Shown: piece after piece, positions 7,333-16,338 of the stretch
Position numbering within the stretch: the first letter of the stretch is position 1
Layout of the letters: every line of letters starts with the position of its first letter
Assembly: GCF_014694455.1 (NCBI RefSeq)
Contig: NZ_JAAUWT010000011.1
Coordinates: forward strand, 124,001-188,000
Length of the DNA stretch: 64,000 nucleotides
Source: Vibrio sp. S9_S30
GTDB taxonomy: Bacteria > Pseudomonadota > Gammaproteobacteria > Enterobacterales > Vibrionaceae
Direction: 5' to 3'
The notes under the pieces: model-generated
Databases searched by the model: none
The model's input: only the letters and a program-made list of their open reading frames with translations
Told to the model about the DNA's origin: nothing
Translations under genes and position numbers: made by a program

Positions 7333-8580
7333 GTGAATCTATTTAGGAAAGAAGTAATAGAAGAGAAAAAATATATAAACTATGGAGGAAGTAGAGAAGT
7401 CCTTACCGAACGGCATGAGTATGTGTTATATATTTCCATGTTTCTAATTGCATCCATACTTATTTTTATTTGCTTTTTTGAATATGGTCGCAAAATTAAA
7501 ATTTCAGGATATGTAAACCCAAGTTCTGGAATAGTGAAAGTATATTCTCCAAACGATGGGTACATCCGCTTTAAGTACATAAAGGAAGGGCAGAAAGTTT
7601 ATGACGGAGTTCCTTTAGCAGAAGTTGAATCCTATGATTCTAATATTTTGGGAAGAAATAATCACCAAAAATATGTGGAAATACTAAGGAGTCAACTTGA
7701 ATATATAAAGAATATGATCAATGAAGAAATAGAATCAAAAGAAGTGGAGGGAAATTTAAAAGTAAATTCAATTAATGGAAACCTAAATAAAATAAGTAGT
7801 ATACAGAAACAAAAAAAGATAGAAGAAGAGAAAAGAGACCTGATCATAGAGAGAAACAATAAGTACGACAAGGTGTTTTCTAAAGGTTTCATGAGTAATG
7901 AAATAATAATTAAAAACAAATTAGAGTTACTACAGGCGAGTAAGTCTATCGAAGAGTTAATTGAAGAAATAGATAGAATTAAAAACGTCAACGATGAACT
8001 AAAAGACAAGATCACTCTTGGAGAAATTGAACATCAGAAGAATATAAATAAGCTAAATTTAGAATATTCAAAAAAACAATTGGAAATAATAGATTTAGAG
8101 TCTAAGAAAAATATTGAAATCAAATCTAATGTAGATGGGAATGTATCAGATATAAACTTTGAAGTAGGTCAGGAAGTTAAGAAAAATGACTATATAATGT
8201 CAATTTTACCTTCTGAAAGCGAACTAGAAGTCATTTTAATGGTTCCTCCTAACGCTTATGGGTACATTCGAGTAGGAGATGATGTCGATATAAGATTTAG
8301 AGCTTTTCCTTATGAAAAACATGGAACAATAAAAGCAAAAATAAAAACAAAGTCGGATACGATTTCCTTACCTAGAGAAATTAAAACGCCTATAGAAGCC
8401 AGCGAGGGGTTCTACCGAGTTGTGGCGTCTCTAGAATCGGAAACCGTGACTAGGAAAAATGAATCTTACTCAATTAAATCAGGGATGATAGTTGAAGTCA
8501 GCATTGTTACTGAAAAAAAGAAAATACTCGATTGGTTATTAGCTCCATTTCACGAAGCTATACATAGAAGCGAAGGTTAA
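7333..8580 (+). CDS. HlyD-family membrane fusion protein of a peptide exporter
   Basis: The 415-residue periplasmic adaptor would link the inner-membrane peptidase-ABC transporter to an outer-membrane channel (no TolC gene is nearby). It has a short cytoplasmic N-terminus, one membrane segment at about residues 30-50 (MFLIASILIFICFF), a biotinyl-lipoyl half-motif around 55-90, a long Lys/Glu-rich coiled coil (about 105-255), a second lipoyl half with VDGNVSDINFEVGQEVKKND, and a C-terminal beta-barrel. The start is a GTG behind GGAGGAG. The gene is very AT-rich compared with its flanks and ends 2 bp before the transporter, so the two are surely co-transcribed. Confidence 0.9.
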   Translation: MNLFRKEVIEEKKYINYGGSREVLTERHEYVLYISMFLIASILIFICFFEYGRKIKISGYVNPSSGIVKVYSPNDGYIRFKYIKEGQKVYDGVPLAEVESYDSNILGRNNHQKYVEILRSQLEYIKNMINEEIESKEVEGNLKVNSINGNLNKISSIQKQKKIEEEKRDLIIERNNKYDKVFSKGFMSNEIIIKNKLELLQASKSIEELIEEIDRIKNVNDELKDKITLGEIEHQKNINKLNLEYSKKQLEIIDLESKKNIEIKSNVDGNVSDINFEVGQEVKKNDYIMSILPSESELEVILMVPPNAYGYIRVGDDVDIRFRAFPYEKHGTIKAKIKTKSDTISLPREIKTPIEASEGFYRVVASLESETVTRKNESYSIKSGMIVEVSIVTEKKKILDWLLAPFHEAIHRSEG

Positions 8581-8582
8581 AT

Positions 8583-10619
8583 ATGATATATCAATCAGAG
8601 AAGTCCGAATGTGGGCTCGCATGCCTATGCATGATTTTAAATTATCATGGAAATAATATTAGCTTAAGTGGGCTAAGGAAAAAACACCCACAATCCTTAA
8701 ATGGTACCAATTTAGAAAATTTGTTTTCCATATGTGAAAAGCACGACTTATCTCCGAGAGCGGTTCGGATTGAGTTAGAGTCTATCGATAAGCTTAAGAC
8801 ACCCTGTATATTACATTGGGATTTAGATCATTTTATCGTTCTTAATGAAGTGAAAAATAATGTATGTACGATTAGTGATCCTGCACTTGGTGAAAGAAAA
8901 ATAAAAATAAATGAAGTAGGAAAGCACTTTACAGGTATTGCTTTGGAGTTAACGCCTACTAAGAAATTCGAAAGAAAAAGTAACAGTGATAGAATATCAA
9001 TACTAGAGTTATTTAAAGATTGCCATGGAGTATATAGCGTAATATTAAAGATGTTTATAATATCGATAGTATTGATGCTGTTTTCTCTAGTTACGCCATA
9101 TTATATGAGGATTACTTTAGATGAAGTTATTCCTTCCAGTGACAGAAACTTAGCTTTTATATTGTCTTTTGCTTTCTTTTTGGTCTTGTTGTTTAATATC
9201 ATGTTTAAGCTTATGAGGAGCTTTATATCAATTAGGCTTAATTATTATCTAAGTGATGTTTTAACACTGAATCTCTATAAACATTTGTTTTCACTCCCTA
9301 TTGAGTATTTCTCTAAAAGGCATTTAGGTGATGTGGTTTCGAGATTTAAATCTTTAAATAATATCAAACAAGTCGCTACATCTAAGCTGGTGGAAATTAT
9401 ACTCGATAGCATAATGTCTATCATTACTTTGCTCTTAATGTTTTCCTATGATGCTATTTTGACGATGATAGTTTTAATATCGTTATCAATGTATATATCA
9501 TTTAGGTTGCTTTTGTATATACCACTTAAAAGAAATAACGAAGAACTGATTATTAAGTCTGCCTCAGAGAATAGCGAGTTTATGGAGAATGTAAGAGGGG
9601 TACAGACGATAAAGCTACTGTCTATGAGTGGATATAAGCTGAATAAATGGCATAACCTATTTATTGATTCACTAAACTTGTCCACTAAAGTGACCTACAT
9701 GAACAGTTTTTTCTCCCTAGGAAGAACGTTTATATTTGGTATTGAAAACATAGCTATTATATATATTTCAACAGACTACATATTGTCATCAAACGGAAAT
9801 GATATTTTTACGTTGGGTATGCTAACGGCGTTTATCGCGTATAAAAGTCAGTTTACTGGAACGGCGGCATCGCTGGTCGACAAGTTAGTTCAAATCCGAA
9901 TGTTAGATATAGACCTAGATAGGGTTTCAGACATCTATCTAAGCGAATCAGAGCAGAACTTAGGCGTTGAAACCCCTAGTCAGTTAGAAGGCCACTTGAG
10001 TGTAAAGAATTTATCCTTCAAATACTCAGGTGATAAGTCTTACATTTTTAAAAACATTAGCTTTGTAGCCAATCCGGGCGAAACTATCGCCATTGTTGGT
10101 CGTTCAGGTTGTGGAAAAACCACCCTGATTAAGTCCATATTGAAATTGAATCCTCATACAGAAGGGGAAGTGCTGATCGATGGTATAAATATCAATAAAT
10201 ATGACATAGATAAATTGAGATATGAAACATCATCGGTAATGCAAGGTGATTTACTGTTTTCCGGATCTATTCAGGAAAATATCGCCAGATTTTCATCAGA
10301 TATAGATTTTGATCAAGTGGTTAGATGCGCAAAAATCGCATGTATTCATGATGATATCGTCAGTTTACCTATGGGGTATCACACTCAAATATCCGATTTT
10401 GGGAGTGTGTTTTCAGAAGGTCAAAAACAAAGAATTTATTTAGCTCGCGCACTGTATTCCAATCCTAAAATAATCTTCCTTGATGAATTTAGTTCAAATT
10501 TGGATTTGAAAACAGAAACGTTAATTTTAGAAAATTTATCAAAAATCAACATTGCCAAAGTAATTATTGCACATAGAAAGGAGGTTATAAATTCTGCAAG
10601 TAAAATAGTTACGCTATGA
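8583..10619 (+). CDS. Peptidase-containing ABC transporter (PCAT, C39 peptidase)
   Basis: The 678-residue protein should cut the precursor after its double-glycine leader and export the product. An N-terminal C39 peptidase shows Cys10 in QSEKSECGLAC, His83 in DLDHFIVL and Asp99 in ISDPALG. A six-helix exporter domain spans about residues 150-440. The ATPase has Walker A GRSGCGKTTL and Walker B KIIFLDEFSSNLD. The signature reads FSEGQKQR instead of LSGGQ, a deviation that usually tolerates function. It follows the HlyD gene directly, and the precursor gene starts 28 bp after its stop. Confidence 0.93.
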   Translation: MIYQSEKSECGLACLCMILNYHGNNISLSGLRKKHPQSLNGTNLENLFSICEKHDLSPRAVRIELESIDKLKTPCILHWDLDHFIVLNEVKNNVCTISDPALGERKIKINEVGKHFTGIALELTPTKKFERKSNSDRISILELFKDCHGVYSVILKMFIISIVLMLFSLVTPYYMRITLDEVIPSSDRNLAFILSFAFFLVLLFNIMFKLMRSFISIRLNYYLSDVLTLNLYKHLFSLPIEYFSKRHLGDVVSRFKSLNNIKQVATSKLVEIILDSIMSIITLLLMFSYDAILTMIVLISLSMYISFRLLLYIPLKRNNEELIIKSASENSEFMENVRGVQTIKLLSMSGYKLNKWHNLFIDSLNLSTKVTYMNSFFSLGRTFIFGIENIAIIYISTDYILSSNGNDIFTLGMLTAFIAYKSQFTGTAASLVDKLVQIRMLDIDLDRVSDIYLSESEQNLGVETPSQLEGHLSVKNLSFKYSGDKSYIFKNISFVANPGETIAIVGRSGCGKTTLIKSILKLNPHTEGEVLIDGININKYDIDKLRYETSSVMQGDLLFSGSIQENIARFSSDIDFDQVVRCAKIACIHDDIVSLPMGYHTQISDFGSVFSEGQKQRIYLARALYSNPKIIFLDEFSSNLDLKTETLILENLSKINIAKVIIAHRKEVINSASKIVTL

Positions 10620-10647
10620 TTTTAACAATTAAATTAAGGGAAAAATA

Positions 10648-10932
10648 ATGAGTAATATTAAAATCGATGAAAACGGCTTTATCGAGTTATCGGATTCACC
10701 ACTACTTAAAGAAATCTCAGGAGGAACAGGGTGGGGATCGGGCCTTGTGACGGTAGACGACGCCTTTGTATCGGAAATCGGTATTGATCCTTTTGGAAAG
10801 CTTATCGACCCTGAGCTTAACCAATGTAATACGTGCAATACGTGTACAAATAACGGCTGTGATGGGATGGATCTTGGCAGCATCGACGACCTGATTCTGC
10901 CAGGCGCTGGTGATTTCTTCTCACAATACTAA
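10648..10932 (+). CDS. Cys-rich RiPP precursor peptide with GG leader
   Basis: The peptide has 94 residues. Residues 1-26 fit a double-glycine leader (hydrophobic positions in ELSDSPLLKEISGG), predicting cleavage by the upstream C39 transporter after Gly26. The 68-residue remainder begins TGWGSG, is acidic, and holds only four cysteines, grouped as C60-x2-C63-x2-C66-x4-C71 in QCNTCNTCTNNGCDG. The tail has repeated acidic/hydrophobic segments and ends in FFSQY. It lies between the exporter and a radical SAM enzyme, so modification at or near the Cys cluster (for example a sactipeptide- or ranthipeptide-like thioether) is inferred. I do not recognise a named family. AAGGGA precedes the ATG. Confidence 0.82.
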   Translation: MSNIKIDENGFIELSDSPLLKEISGGTGWGSGLVTVDDAFVSEIGIDPFGKLIDPELNQCNTCNTCTNNGCDGMDLGSIDDLILPGAGDFFSQY

Positions 10933-10945
10933 TTTATAATATCAT

Positions 10946-10968
10946 TGGCTCTTCTAATAGGGGAGCCA
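10946..10968 (+). terminator. Intercistronic hairpin between precursor and radical SAM genes
   Basis: TGGCTC, an 11-nt loop, then GAGCCA, followed by TATTTC. It is a weak stem-loop right after the precursor gene. Such attenuators often allow more precursor than enzyme to be made. Confidence 0.4.
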
Positions 10969-10984
10969 TATTTCGGAGTGAAGA

Positions 10985-11968
10985 ATGCTATCTGATCAAG
11001 AAAAATTTGAATTAACACGTGCGGTGAATAATTCGTTCCTAAGCCTTACTATTATCCCTACTATGCAATGCAATTTAAGGTGTGTATATTGCTATGAAGA
11101 GCATAAAAATATTCATATTTCGGACTCAGATATTAGCAATATTGTAAAATTTATTAAAGAAAAAGCTAATACGCTAAGTAAACTTCATATAACGTGGTTT
11201 GGGGGAGAACCGCTCCTAAAAATTAGAATCTTACATAAGCTTTTGGATGAGGTTAATGTAATTTGTGAAGAAAAGGACATTAAATTTTCAAGCTCTATTG
11301 TGACAAATGCGACGTTATTAAACGTTGATGTTTTCACCAACTTATTAAAGAAAAATGTAAAGTATTTTCAAATTACGTTTGATGGTGATGAAGAAGCGCA
11401 TGATAAATTAAGATATTATGTGAATGGACGAGGCAGTTTTCGTGACATATGGGAGAACTTACTTCAGTACCGAGAACGGGATGAATCTTTTACCATAAAA
11501 ATTCGACTCCACTTAAATGGTGAAAACTCTGAGAGTATTAAGAGTTTTAAGGAGAAATTTGATCGCTCATTTGGGCAGGATTCTCGATTCCAGTTGGATT
11601 ATCACACCATCTTTAAATCAAAAGTTAACCAAAAAGAAACCATTGTTTCTGATGAAAATATGGTTGAGTCTCGTAAGCAGTTTGAAGAAGTCATCGGTCA
11701 AGAAGAGAGAAACAGATACATATGTTATGCGGCGAAACCCAATCATTGGGTTATTAACCCTCGATCAATCGTTTCTAAATGCACCGTTGCTTTAGAAAAT
11801 AAAGCGAACCATGTCGGTTATCTCAGTAGTGATGGAAAGCTCAATTTGAATGTAAAGCTCGCGAATGAATGGCATGAGAGCTTGTTAAATTTAGATTGGG
11901 AATCGATGCGGTGTCCTCTCTTAGGTCTTAAAAAGAAATACAAGTCGATTAATGTTGTTAATATTTAA
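10985..11968 (+). CDS. Radical SAM peptide maturase with shortened SPASM region
   Basis: The 327-residue radical SAM enzyme would use SAM and a 4Fe-4S cluster to modify the neighbouring precursor. The cluster motif is C29-NLR-C33-VY-C36, and the SAM-contact GGEP motif is at residues 73-76. The C-terminal third resembles a SPASM/twitch domain with C247, C266 and C310 (RCPLLGL), but the usual terminal cysteine set after CPLL is missing, as the protein ends 17 residues later. No frameshift restoring it is evident. The ATG at 10985 has GGAG upstream. A twitch-type single auxiliary cluster is the likely consequence. Confidence 0.87.
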   Translation: MLSDQEKFELTRAVNNSFLSLTIIPTMQCNLRCVYCYEEHKNIHISDSDISNIVKFIKEKANTLSKLHITWFGGEPLLKIRILHKLLDEVNVICEEKDIKFSSSIVTNATLLNVDVFTNLLKKNVKYFQITFDGDEEAHDKLRYYVNGRGSFRDIWENLLQYRERDESFTIKIRLHLNGENSESIKSFKEKFDRSFGQDSRFQLDYHTIFKSKVNQKETIVSDENMVESRKQFEEVIGQEERNRYICYAAKPNHWVINPRSIVSKCTVALENKANHVGYLSSDGKLNLNVKLANEWHESLLNLDWESMRCPLLGLKKKYKSINVVNI

Positions 11969-11979
11969 GTAATACAGAT

Positions 11980-13305
11980 ATGAATATTTTCACTGCAAGT
12001 AGAGCCCTTGTTTTTATACTGTTGTTATTTCCCGTCATTGCTTATGGTAAGAATGACCGCCTTTCTTTAGAAGAGAGAATTTATGGGTTGTCATTATTAT
12101 GGAGTAATGCGAAAGAGCATTTTGTTTTTTTAGACGATGACGTCGCGTCGGATTTAGATGAATCATACAAAGACTATCTCAGCAAGGTTGCGAGTGCGGA
12201 CAACATACATGATTACTATAGAGTTTTGTCCAGATTTTCCGCTTTGCTGAACGATGGTCATACGAAGGTCTTCCCACCCTTTCACCATTTTAAAGACAAT
12301 ATGGATTGGCCAGATCTTCACCTCCAAGATATTGAAGGTGAAGTGTTGGTGACCAGCGTAGGTCAATCATACATAGAAGCCATTCCTTTAGGCTCTACGA
12401 TGATAGACATTGAGGGCATACCTGTTCAGGAGTACTTGAAAACGGAAGTATTGCCTTATTCCCATGGTTCTTCTTACCGTGATCGATGGCACTTATCGGT
12501 TTCGAATGCATTTATGGGGTTAGCAGGTTCAAAGGTAAAGGTGACTTATAAGCTGCCAACAGGAGAAACGAAAAAGGCTGATCTCATTCGAAATTCAAAA
12601 TCGACGGATGACACATTGGAACATCTAGATATATTTAAACCCAAGAGGAAGTCTGTAGAGTTTTTAATGTTAGATGATGATATCGCGTATGTTGCCATTA
12701 ATCACTTGAGAAATGATGAAGTATTTTCAAACTTTCTGTCTGTCTTTGAAGACATAACGAAGGCAAAAGGGTTGATTATTGATTTAAGGGCGAATGGCGG
12801 AGGCGACACTTCTGTTGTGAATCAAATCATTCCTTATTTGATAGATCAAGACGTTCAAAGCGCTTCTTGGAGAACGAGAATCAGCAATTCATATAACGAG
12901 GCGAGAAAAGGTCGCATTTCCGAACACTGGCTCAGTGGCACTGGGAAAACATTAGTGCCCCATGAAAAAGCAGTCAATATTCCTACTCACGTGTTAATAG
13001 GGCGAAATACTGGCTCGGCCGCTTTAGATTTTCTTGTGTATCTCAATGGATTGGAGTTGTTTACCAAATATGGCGAAACAACAAACTCCAGCACAGGGCA
13101 ACCAATCAGTTTTGATCTGCCCGGAGGCGGAAAAGGCATCATATGTGTTAAGCACGACTTTTTCCCAAATGGTGAAGAGTTTGTGGGGATAGGCATAAAG
13201 CCGGATGTGGCTATTGCACTCAATAAAGTTCGCATCTTGAAGGGGTATGATGATGTGTTGCAAGTAGCACTAGACGATCTAAGGGGTAAGCTGCTGGCAA
13301 GATAA
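11980..13305 (+). CDS. Periplasmic S41-family peptidase of the RiPP cluster
   Basis: The 441-residue protein has a signal peptide (RALVFILLLFPVIAYG). It belongs to the S41/C-terminal-processing peptidase group: GLIIDLRANGGGDT is the family beta-strand motif, and GRNTGSAALDF contains the likely catalytic Ser. A classical PDZ is not obvious; the N-terminal 120 residues form a helical cap with LNDGHTKVFPP. It starts 12 bp after the radical SAM gene, so it belongs to the same operon. S41 proteins recur in Gram-negative RiPP clusters, probably for final trimming or for self-protection. Base composition is closer to the rest of the chromosome than the transporter genes. Confidence 0.82.
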   Translation: MNIFTASRALVFILLLFPVIAYGKNDRLSLEERIYGLSLLWSNAKEHFVFLDDDVASDLDESYKDYLSKVASADNIHDYYRVLSRFSALLNDGHTKVFPPFHHFKDNMDWPDLHLQDIEGEVLVTSVGQSYIEAIPLGSTMIDIEGIPVQEYLKTEVLPYSHGSSYRDRWHLSVSNAFMGLAGSKVKVTYKLPTGETKKADLIRNSKSTDDTLEHLDIFKPKRKSVEFLMLDDDIAYVAINHLRNDEVFSNFLSVFEDITKAKGLIIDLRANGGGDTSVVNQIIPYLIDQDVQSASWRTRISNSYNEARKGRISEHWLSGTGKTLVPHEKAVNIPTHVLIGRNTGSAALDFLVYLNGLELFTKYGETTNSSTGQPISFDLPGGGKGIICVKHDFFPNGEEFVGIGIKPDVAIALNKVRILKGYDDVLQVALDDLRGKLLAR

Positions 13306-13374
13306 GAAGAACGCACTCAATCACCCATCGTTAATAGGGGATCGGTTCAAGGTTTCTCATTCGTCTACCGACGA

Positions 13375-14709
13375 TCAACGAGCCTGTTTAAGCGCGGAGT
13401 TCATTTTTTTTAAAAACAGATCGGCGTGCGTTTTGTTAAAGCACAGAGGTGGTCTGATTTTCAGCGTATTTCCATATTTCCCAGCGCCACCAATGAGCAC
13501 TTTGTTGTGTTTTAATAGGTTCATGATTGTGTTGGCAAGTTCAGTATTGGGATTGGATTTATCTTGGTCACGACAAAATTCTACGCCAATAAACAAGCCA
13601 GATCCCCGAACTTCAGAGATTTCCGAGTAGGTATTTTGTAAATCAACCAATCCGTCTTTTAGGTAGCGGCCAACGCTCAACGATTTACTGATGAGCCTTT
13701 CCTCTTCAATCACGTCCAGTACGGCCAATCCGGCTGCCGCTGCGACAGGGGAGCCGCCAAAGGTATTAAAATACCCTGCCTCTTCGGATAATATTTCCAA
13801 TAGATCTAAGCGAGCAGCAACGCCAGCAACGGGGTAACCATTCGCCATCGGTTTTCCCATTGTGACTATGTCAGGAAGAACGTCGTGTCGTTCGAAGCCC
13901 CACATGCTCTCGCCTGTACGGCCAAATCCTGGTTGCACCTCGTCGGCAATGAACAGCCCTCCCTGACGCTGAACTTCCTCCACGGCTTTCTTCAAAAAGC
14001 CGACAGGGTGGCTGTAGACTCCGTCACTTGAAAAAATGCTATCGGCAAGTAAAGCCGCGCAGCCGTACCCCTTAGAATTCAGTTTTGCTATCGCCGATTG
14101 TACGTTGTGTAAAAATACGTCTTCTGGGGTTTGATTGGTCTGATTTAAATTGTCGATTGCAACGGTCGCAACGTAATCAGGCAGGGCGCGGCTTTTCAGG
14201 GCGGAGGGAGACACTTCAGTTACAGCGCTGGTGTTTCCATGGTAAGCGGCTTCGGTCACTATGATCCCTGTTTTGCCTGTATATGATCGTGCGAGCCGTA
14301 ACGCCAAGTCATTGCTCTCGCTTCCTGTGCAAGTCATTATTAGCCGGTCAATCGAATCGGGTAACGTCCCCAGTAGCCTTTCTGTGTATACATGAACATT
14401 CTCGTGTAAGTATCGAGTGTGAATGTTGAGCTTTCGTACTTGATTGGAAATGGCATTAACCACTTTGGGATGGCAGTGCCCGATGGAAGGCACATTGTTG
14501 TACACATCAAGATATTGCGAGCCATTGCTGTCATACAGCCAAGCCCCTTTGCCACGCACAATGTGCAAAGGTTCTTGGTAAAAGAGCATCGCGGTAGGGC
14601 CAACTGTGTTGAGCCTTCGCTTTACCATTTTGGCCATCTTTGCATCCAGGTTGTCACTGGAGGTGAGATCGAATGCATTGTTGTCTAGTATGTTATTGGC
14701 TTTTTTCAT
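13375..14709 (-). CDS. Class III PLP enzyme, probable amino-alcohol-phosphate phospho-lyase
   Basis: The 444-residue protein belongs to the class III aminotransferase fold family. GSESNDLALRLAR (phosphate-binding), LLADSIFSSDG, FIADEVQPGFGRTG (PLP Asp) and the Schiff-base Lys in VTMGKPMANGYP are all present. The sequence is of the AGXT2/ethanolamine-phosphate phospho-lyase type rather than ornithine transaminases. The nearby BMC shell, CoA-dependent aldehyde dehydrogenase and two choline/ethanolamine-like kinases suggest conversion of a phosphorylated amino alcohol to aldehyde, ammonia and phosphate, as described for the Mycobacterium RMM-type microcompartment. A plain transaminase role remains possible. 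A tandem repeat lies 20 bp upstream of its ATG. Confidence 0.78.
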   Translation of the reverse strand: MKKANNILDNNAFDLTSSDNLDAKMAKMVKRRLNTVGPTAMLFYQEPLHIVRGKGAWLYDSNGSQYLDVYNNVPSIGHCHPKVVNAISNQVRKLNIHTRYLHENVHVYTERLLGTLPDSIDRLIMTCTGSESNDLALRLARSYTGKTGIIVTEAAYHGNTSAVTEVSPSALKSRALPDYVATVAIDNLNQTNQTPEDVFLHNVQSAIAKLNSKGYGCAALLADSIFSSDGVYSHPVGFLKKAVEEVQRQGGLFIADEVQPGFGRTGESMWGFERHDVLPDIVTMGKPMANGYPVAGVAARLDLLEILSEEAGYFNTFGGSPVAAAAGLAVLDVIEEERLISKSLSVGRYLKDGLVDLQNTYSEISEVRGSGLFIGVEFCRDQDKSNPNTELANTIMNLLKHNKVLIGGAGKYGNTLKIRPPLCFNKTHADLFLKKMNSALKQAR

Positions 14710-14728
14710 AGGAGTGCTTCTTGATTGC

Positions 14729-14807
14729 CGTGTATCAACTATATCGTCGTGTATTCAGCTATATCGCCGCGTATTCAACTATATCGTCGTGTATTCAACT
14801 ATATCGC
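14729..14807. repeat. 20-bp tandem repeat, four copies, upstream of the PLP enzyme gene
   Basis: Units of 19-20 bp with consensus CGTGTATTCAACTATATCGT at 14729, 14748, 14768 and 14788, followed by a partial fifth. Copies differ at one or two positions. The array sits 20-98 bp upstream of the PLP gene start, so it is in its leader or promoter region and could be variable in copy number. Confidence 0.75.
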
Positions 14808-15118
14808 CGTATAGTCAATGACCGTTGTCATCTGTGAATGGTCCGCACGCGTGTAGACCCGTTTCACGGAGCGTTTTAACCTGAACTCGGGATAAGGGAT
14901 TCGCCGCCCCATTCGCAAGCGATCGGTCGTCTTAAGTTTCGGCTTTTTAGATTAGGTTCGTTAGCATCGCTTATTGAACCAGCACGTGCTTGACATTTAG
15001 GGGCGGCGATTTGACAGTATTCGGCGTATTGAAGTAGGGGATCCATGCGGGCTATCAGGAGCGATGTTACCGCAGGAGCAAAGTCAACACAGGAGCATGA
15101 GGGTGACATCGAACCGTC
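14808..15118. other. Spacer between AraC regulator and PLP enzyme gene
   Basis: About 310 bp, moderately GC-rich. A minus-strand reading frame (14876-15109) has no recognisable product and no ribosome site, so I regard it as noncoding. It probably contains the regulator's transcript end and the PLP gene promoter. Confidence 0.4.
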
Positions 15119-16159
15119 TTAGGAAAGCAAATGTGAATTTCGATAGCGTTGTGGGCACATTCCGCTCCACGCTTTAAATGCACGAGAAAACGCGGAGAGC
15201 TCAGAGTACCCGAGTGAGAAGGCGACTTCGGTGAGTGGCATGTCGGTTTGGGCGAGATACTTTATGGCGAGCTCTTGTCGGGCGGCTCGAAGCAAGTCGC
15301 TGTATCGAACGCCATGTGCATCAAGTTTTCTTTTCACGTGCGCGACGTCTAAATTGAACGTTGCGGCGATTTCACTGACTTTAGGCACTGAGCCACCAAG
15401 GCTCACTTTGATTTGATGTTTCACTTCATCCACTAGGTTTTCGGTTTCAGATTTGACTTCTTTACTGCGTTTTAAGGTGGACTCAATCACCGTGTAAAGA
15501 TAGGGGTCACAATCCGGCATGATCGCATTGAGTGCGCTTTTGTGAAACAAAATGGAGTTAGAGGCTTGATTAAACCGAACCGGACATTGAAAAATGGCTT
15601 CGTGTTTTGAGGCGCTATGGTGAAAATTACGGTGTGAAAAATGCACTTCCAGTGGGCCCCAATGGGATCCCAAACCGTGTTTTAATATATTTAAAAAAAT
15701 GCCTATCGAAAGCTCGGCATCTTGTGTTGCGTTAGTGATGTTCGGATCCAATATTTCATAGTCGAGCCGATAAATGCCTCTATCTTCAACCACATTGAGG
15801 TAGGTACTGTCTTGATGGACGGGGAAATAGTGGACAAAGTTGTTCAGTGCTGCATGAAGGGTGGGGGAATTGACGGCAAGATACCCAATGCCTCCCAGCC
15901 GATTAGGTTTGAAAGAGGCGCCAAAGAGTAAACCAAAATGGTCCTCTCCTACCTGCATCGCAACCGTATCAAACAAATTGCAGTATTCTCGTAACCCCAA
16001 TTCATTCAAGGGATCCTCAAGAACCGTCGGTGAAATGTTTGCGCGGCAAAATATCGACTCGATATCGCCACCATAGCGATCAATTAAGTTGACTACTCCA
16101 TCGGCGGCGGAAGCCAGCACTTTTGGAACAAGCCTTTCGTTACCTGCACTCCTTCGCAT
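15119..16159 (-). CDS. AraC-family regulator of the microcompartment locus
   Basis: The protein has 346 residues. An N-terminal arabinose-binding-like domain of the OruR/ArgR type (about residues 20-210, with GLREYCNLFD, FGLLFGASF and GGIGYLAVNSP) precedes an AraC helix-turn-helix pair at 240-340 (LTEVAFSLGYSELSAFSRAFKAWSG, CPQRYR). A GAGGAG site precedes the ATG. It is embedded between shell genes and the PLP enzyme on the same strand, so it is the likely activator of the BMC operon. The effector is unknown; a pathway amino alcohol is the simplest guess. Confidence 0.82.
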   Translation of the reverse strand: MRRSAGNERLVPKVLASAADGVVNLIDRYGGDIESIFCRANISPTVLEDPLNELGLREYCNLFDTVAMQVGEDHFGLLFGASFKPNRLGGIGYLAVNSPTLHAALNNFVHYFPVHQDSTYLNVVEDRGIYRLDYEILDPNITNATQDAELSIGIFLNILKHGLGSHWGPLEVHFSHRNFHHSASKHEAIFQCPVRFNQASNSILFHKSALNAIMPDCDPYLYTVIESTLKRSKEVKSETENLVDEVKHQIKVSLGGSVPKVSEIAATFNLDVAHVKRKLDAHGVRYSDLLRAARQELAIKYLAQTDMPLTEVAFSLGYSELSAFSRAFKAWSGMCPQRYRNSHLLS

Positions 16160-16275
16160 AACCGCTCCTCACTGTTCGACTTGTTTTTCTATTTATAACT
16201 TTAATATTAAGAATTTCTAGCGAATGTGTCTCATGGTGAGATCTTGCTCTTTTTTGAACCGTGATTCATTTTGCT

Positions 16276-16310
16276 GGAGGGCAGGGGCAGGGGCAGGGGC
16301 AGGGGCGGGA
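16276..16310. repeat. G-rich GGGGCA microsatellite
   Basis: About five copies of a 6-bp GGGGCA unit ending in GGGGCGGG, upstream of the AraC start and downstream of the BMC-T gene. Consecutive G4 runs could form a quadruplex on the plus strand (inference). Confidence 0.65.
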
Positions 16311-16338
16311 TAAGGGCAGTGCATACGTATCTACCCTT

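Noticed and set aside
7333..13305. Alternative reading of the HlyD/PCAT genes as a type I toxin or haemolysin exporter
   Set aside because: The active C39 residues, the GG-leader peptide and the radical SAM gene all point to a RiPP system; no RTX protein is present.
14876..15109. 77-codon minus-strand ORF between AraC and the PLP enzyme
   Set aside because: Unremarkable sequence with no start signal; the start position adjoins the end of the AraC gene and looks like chance.
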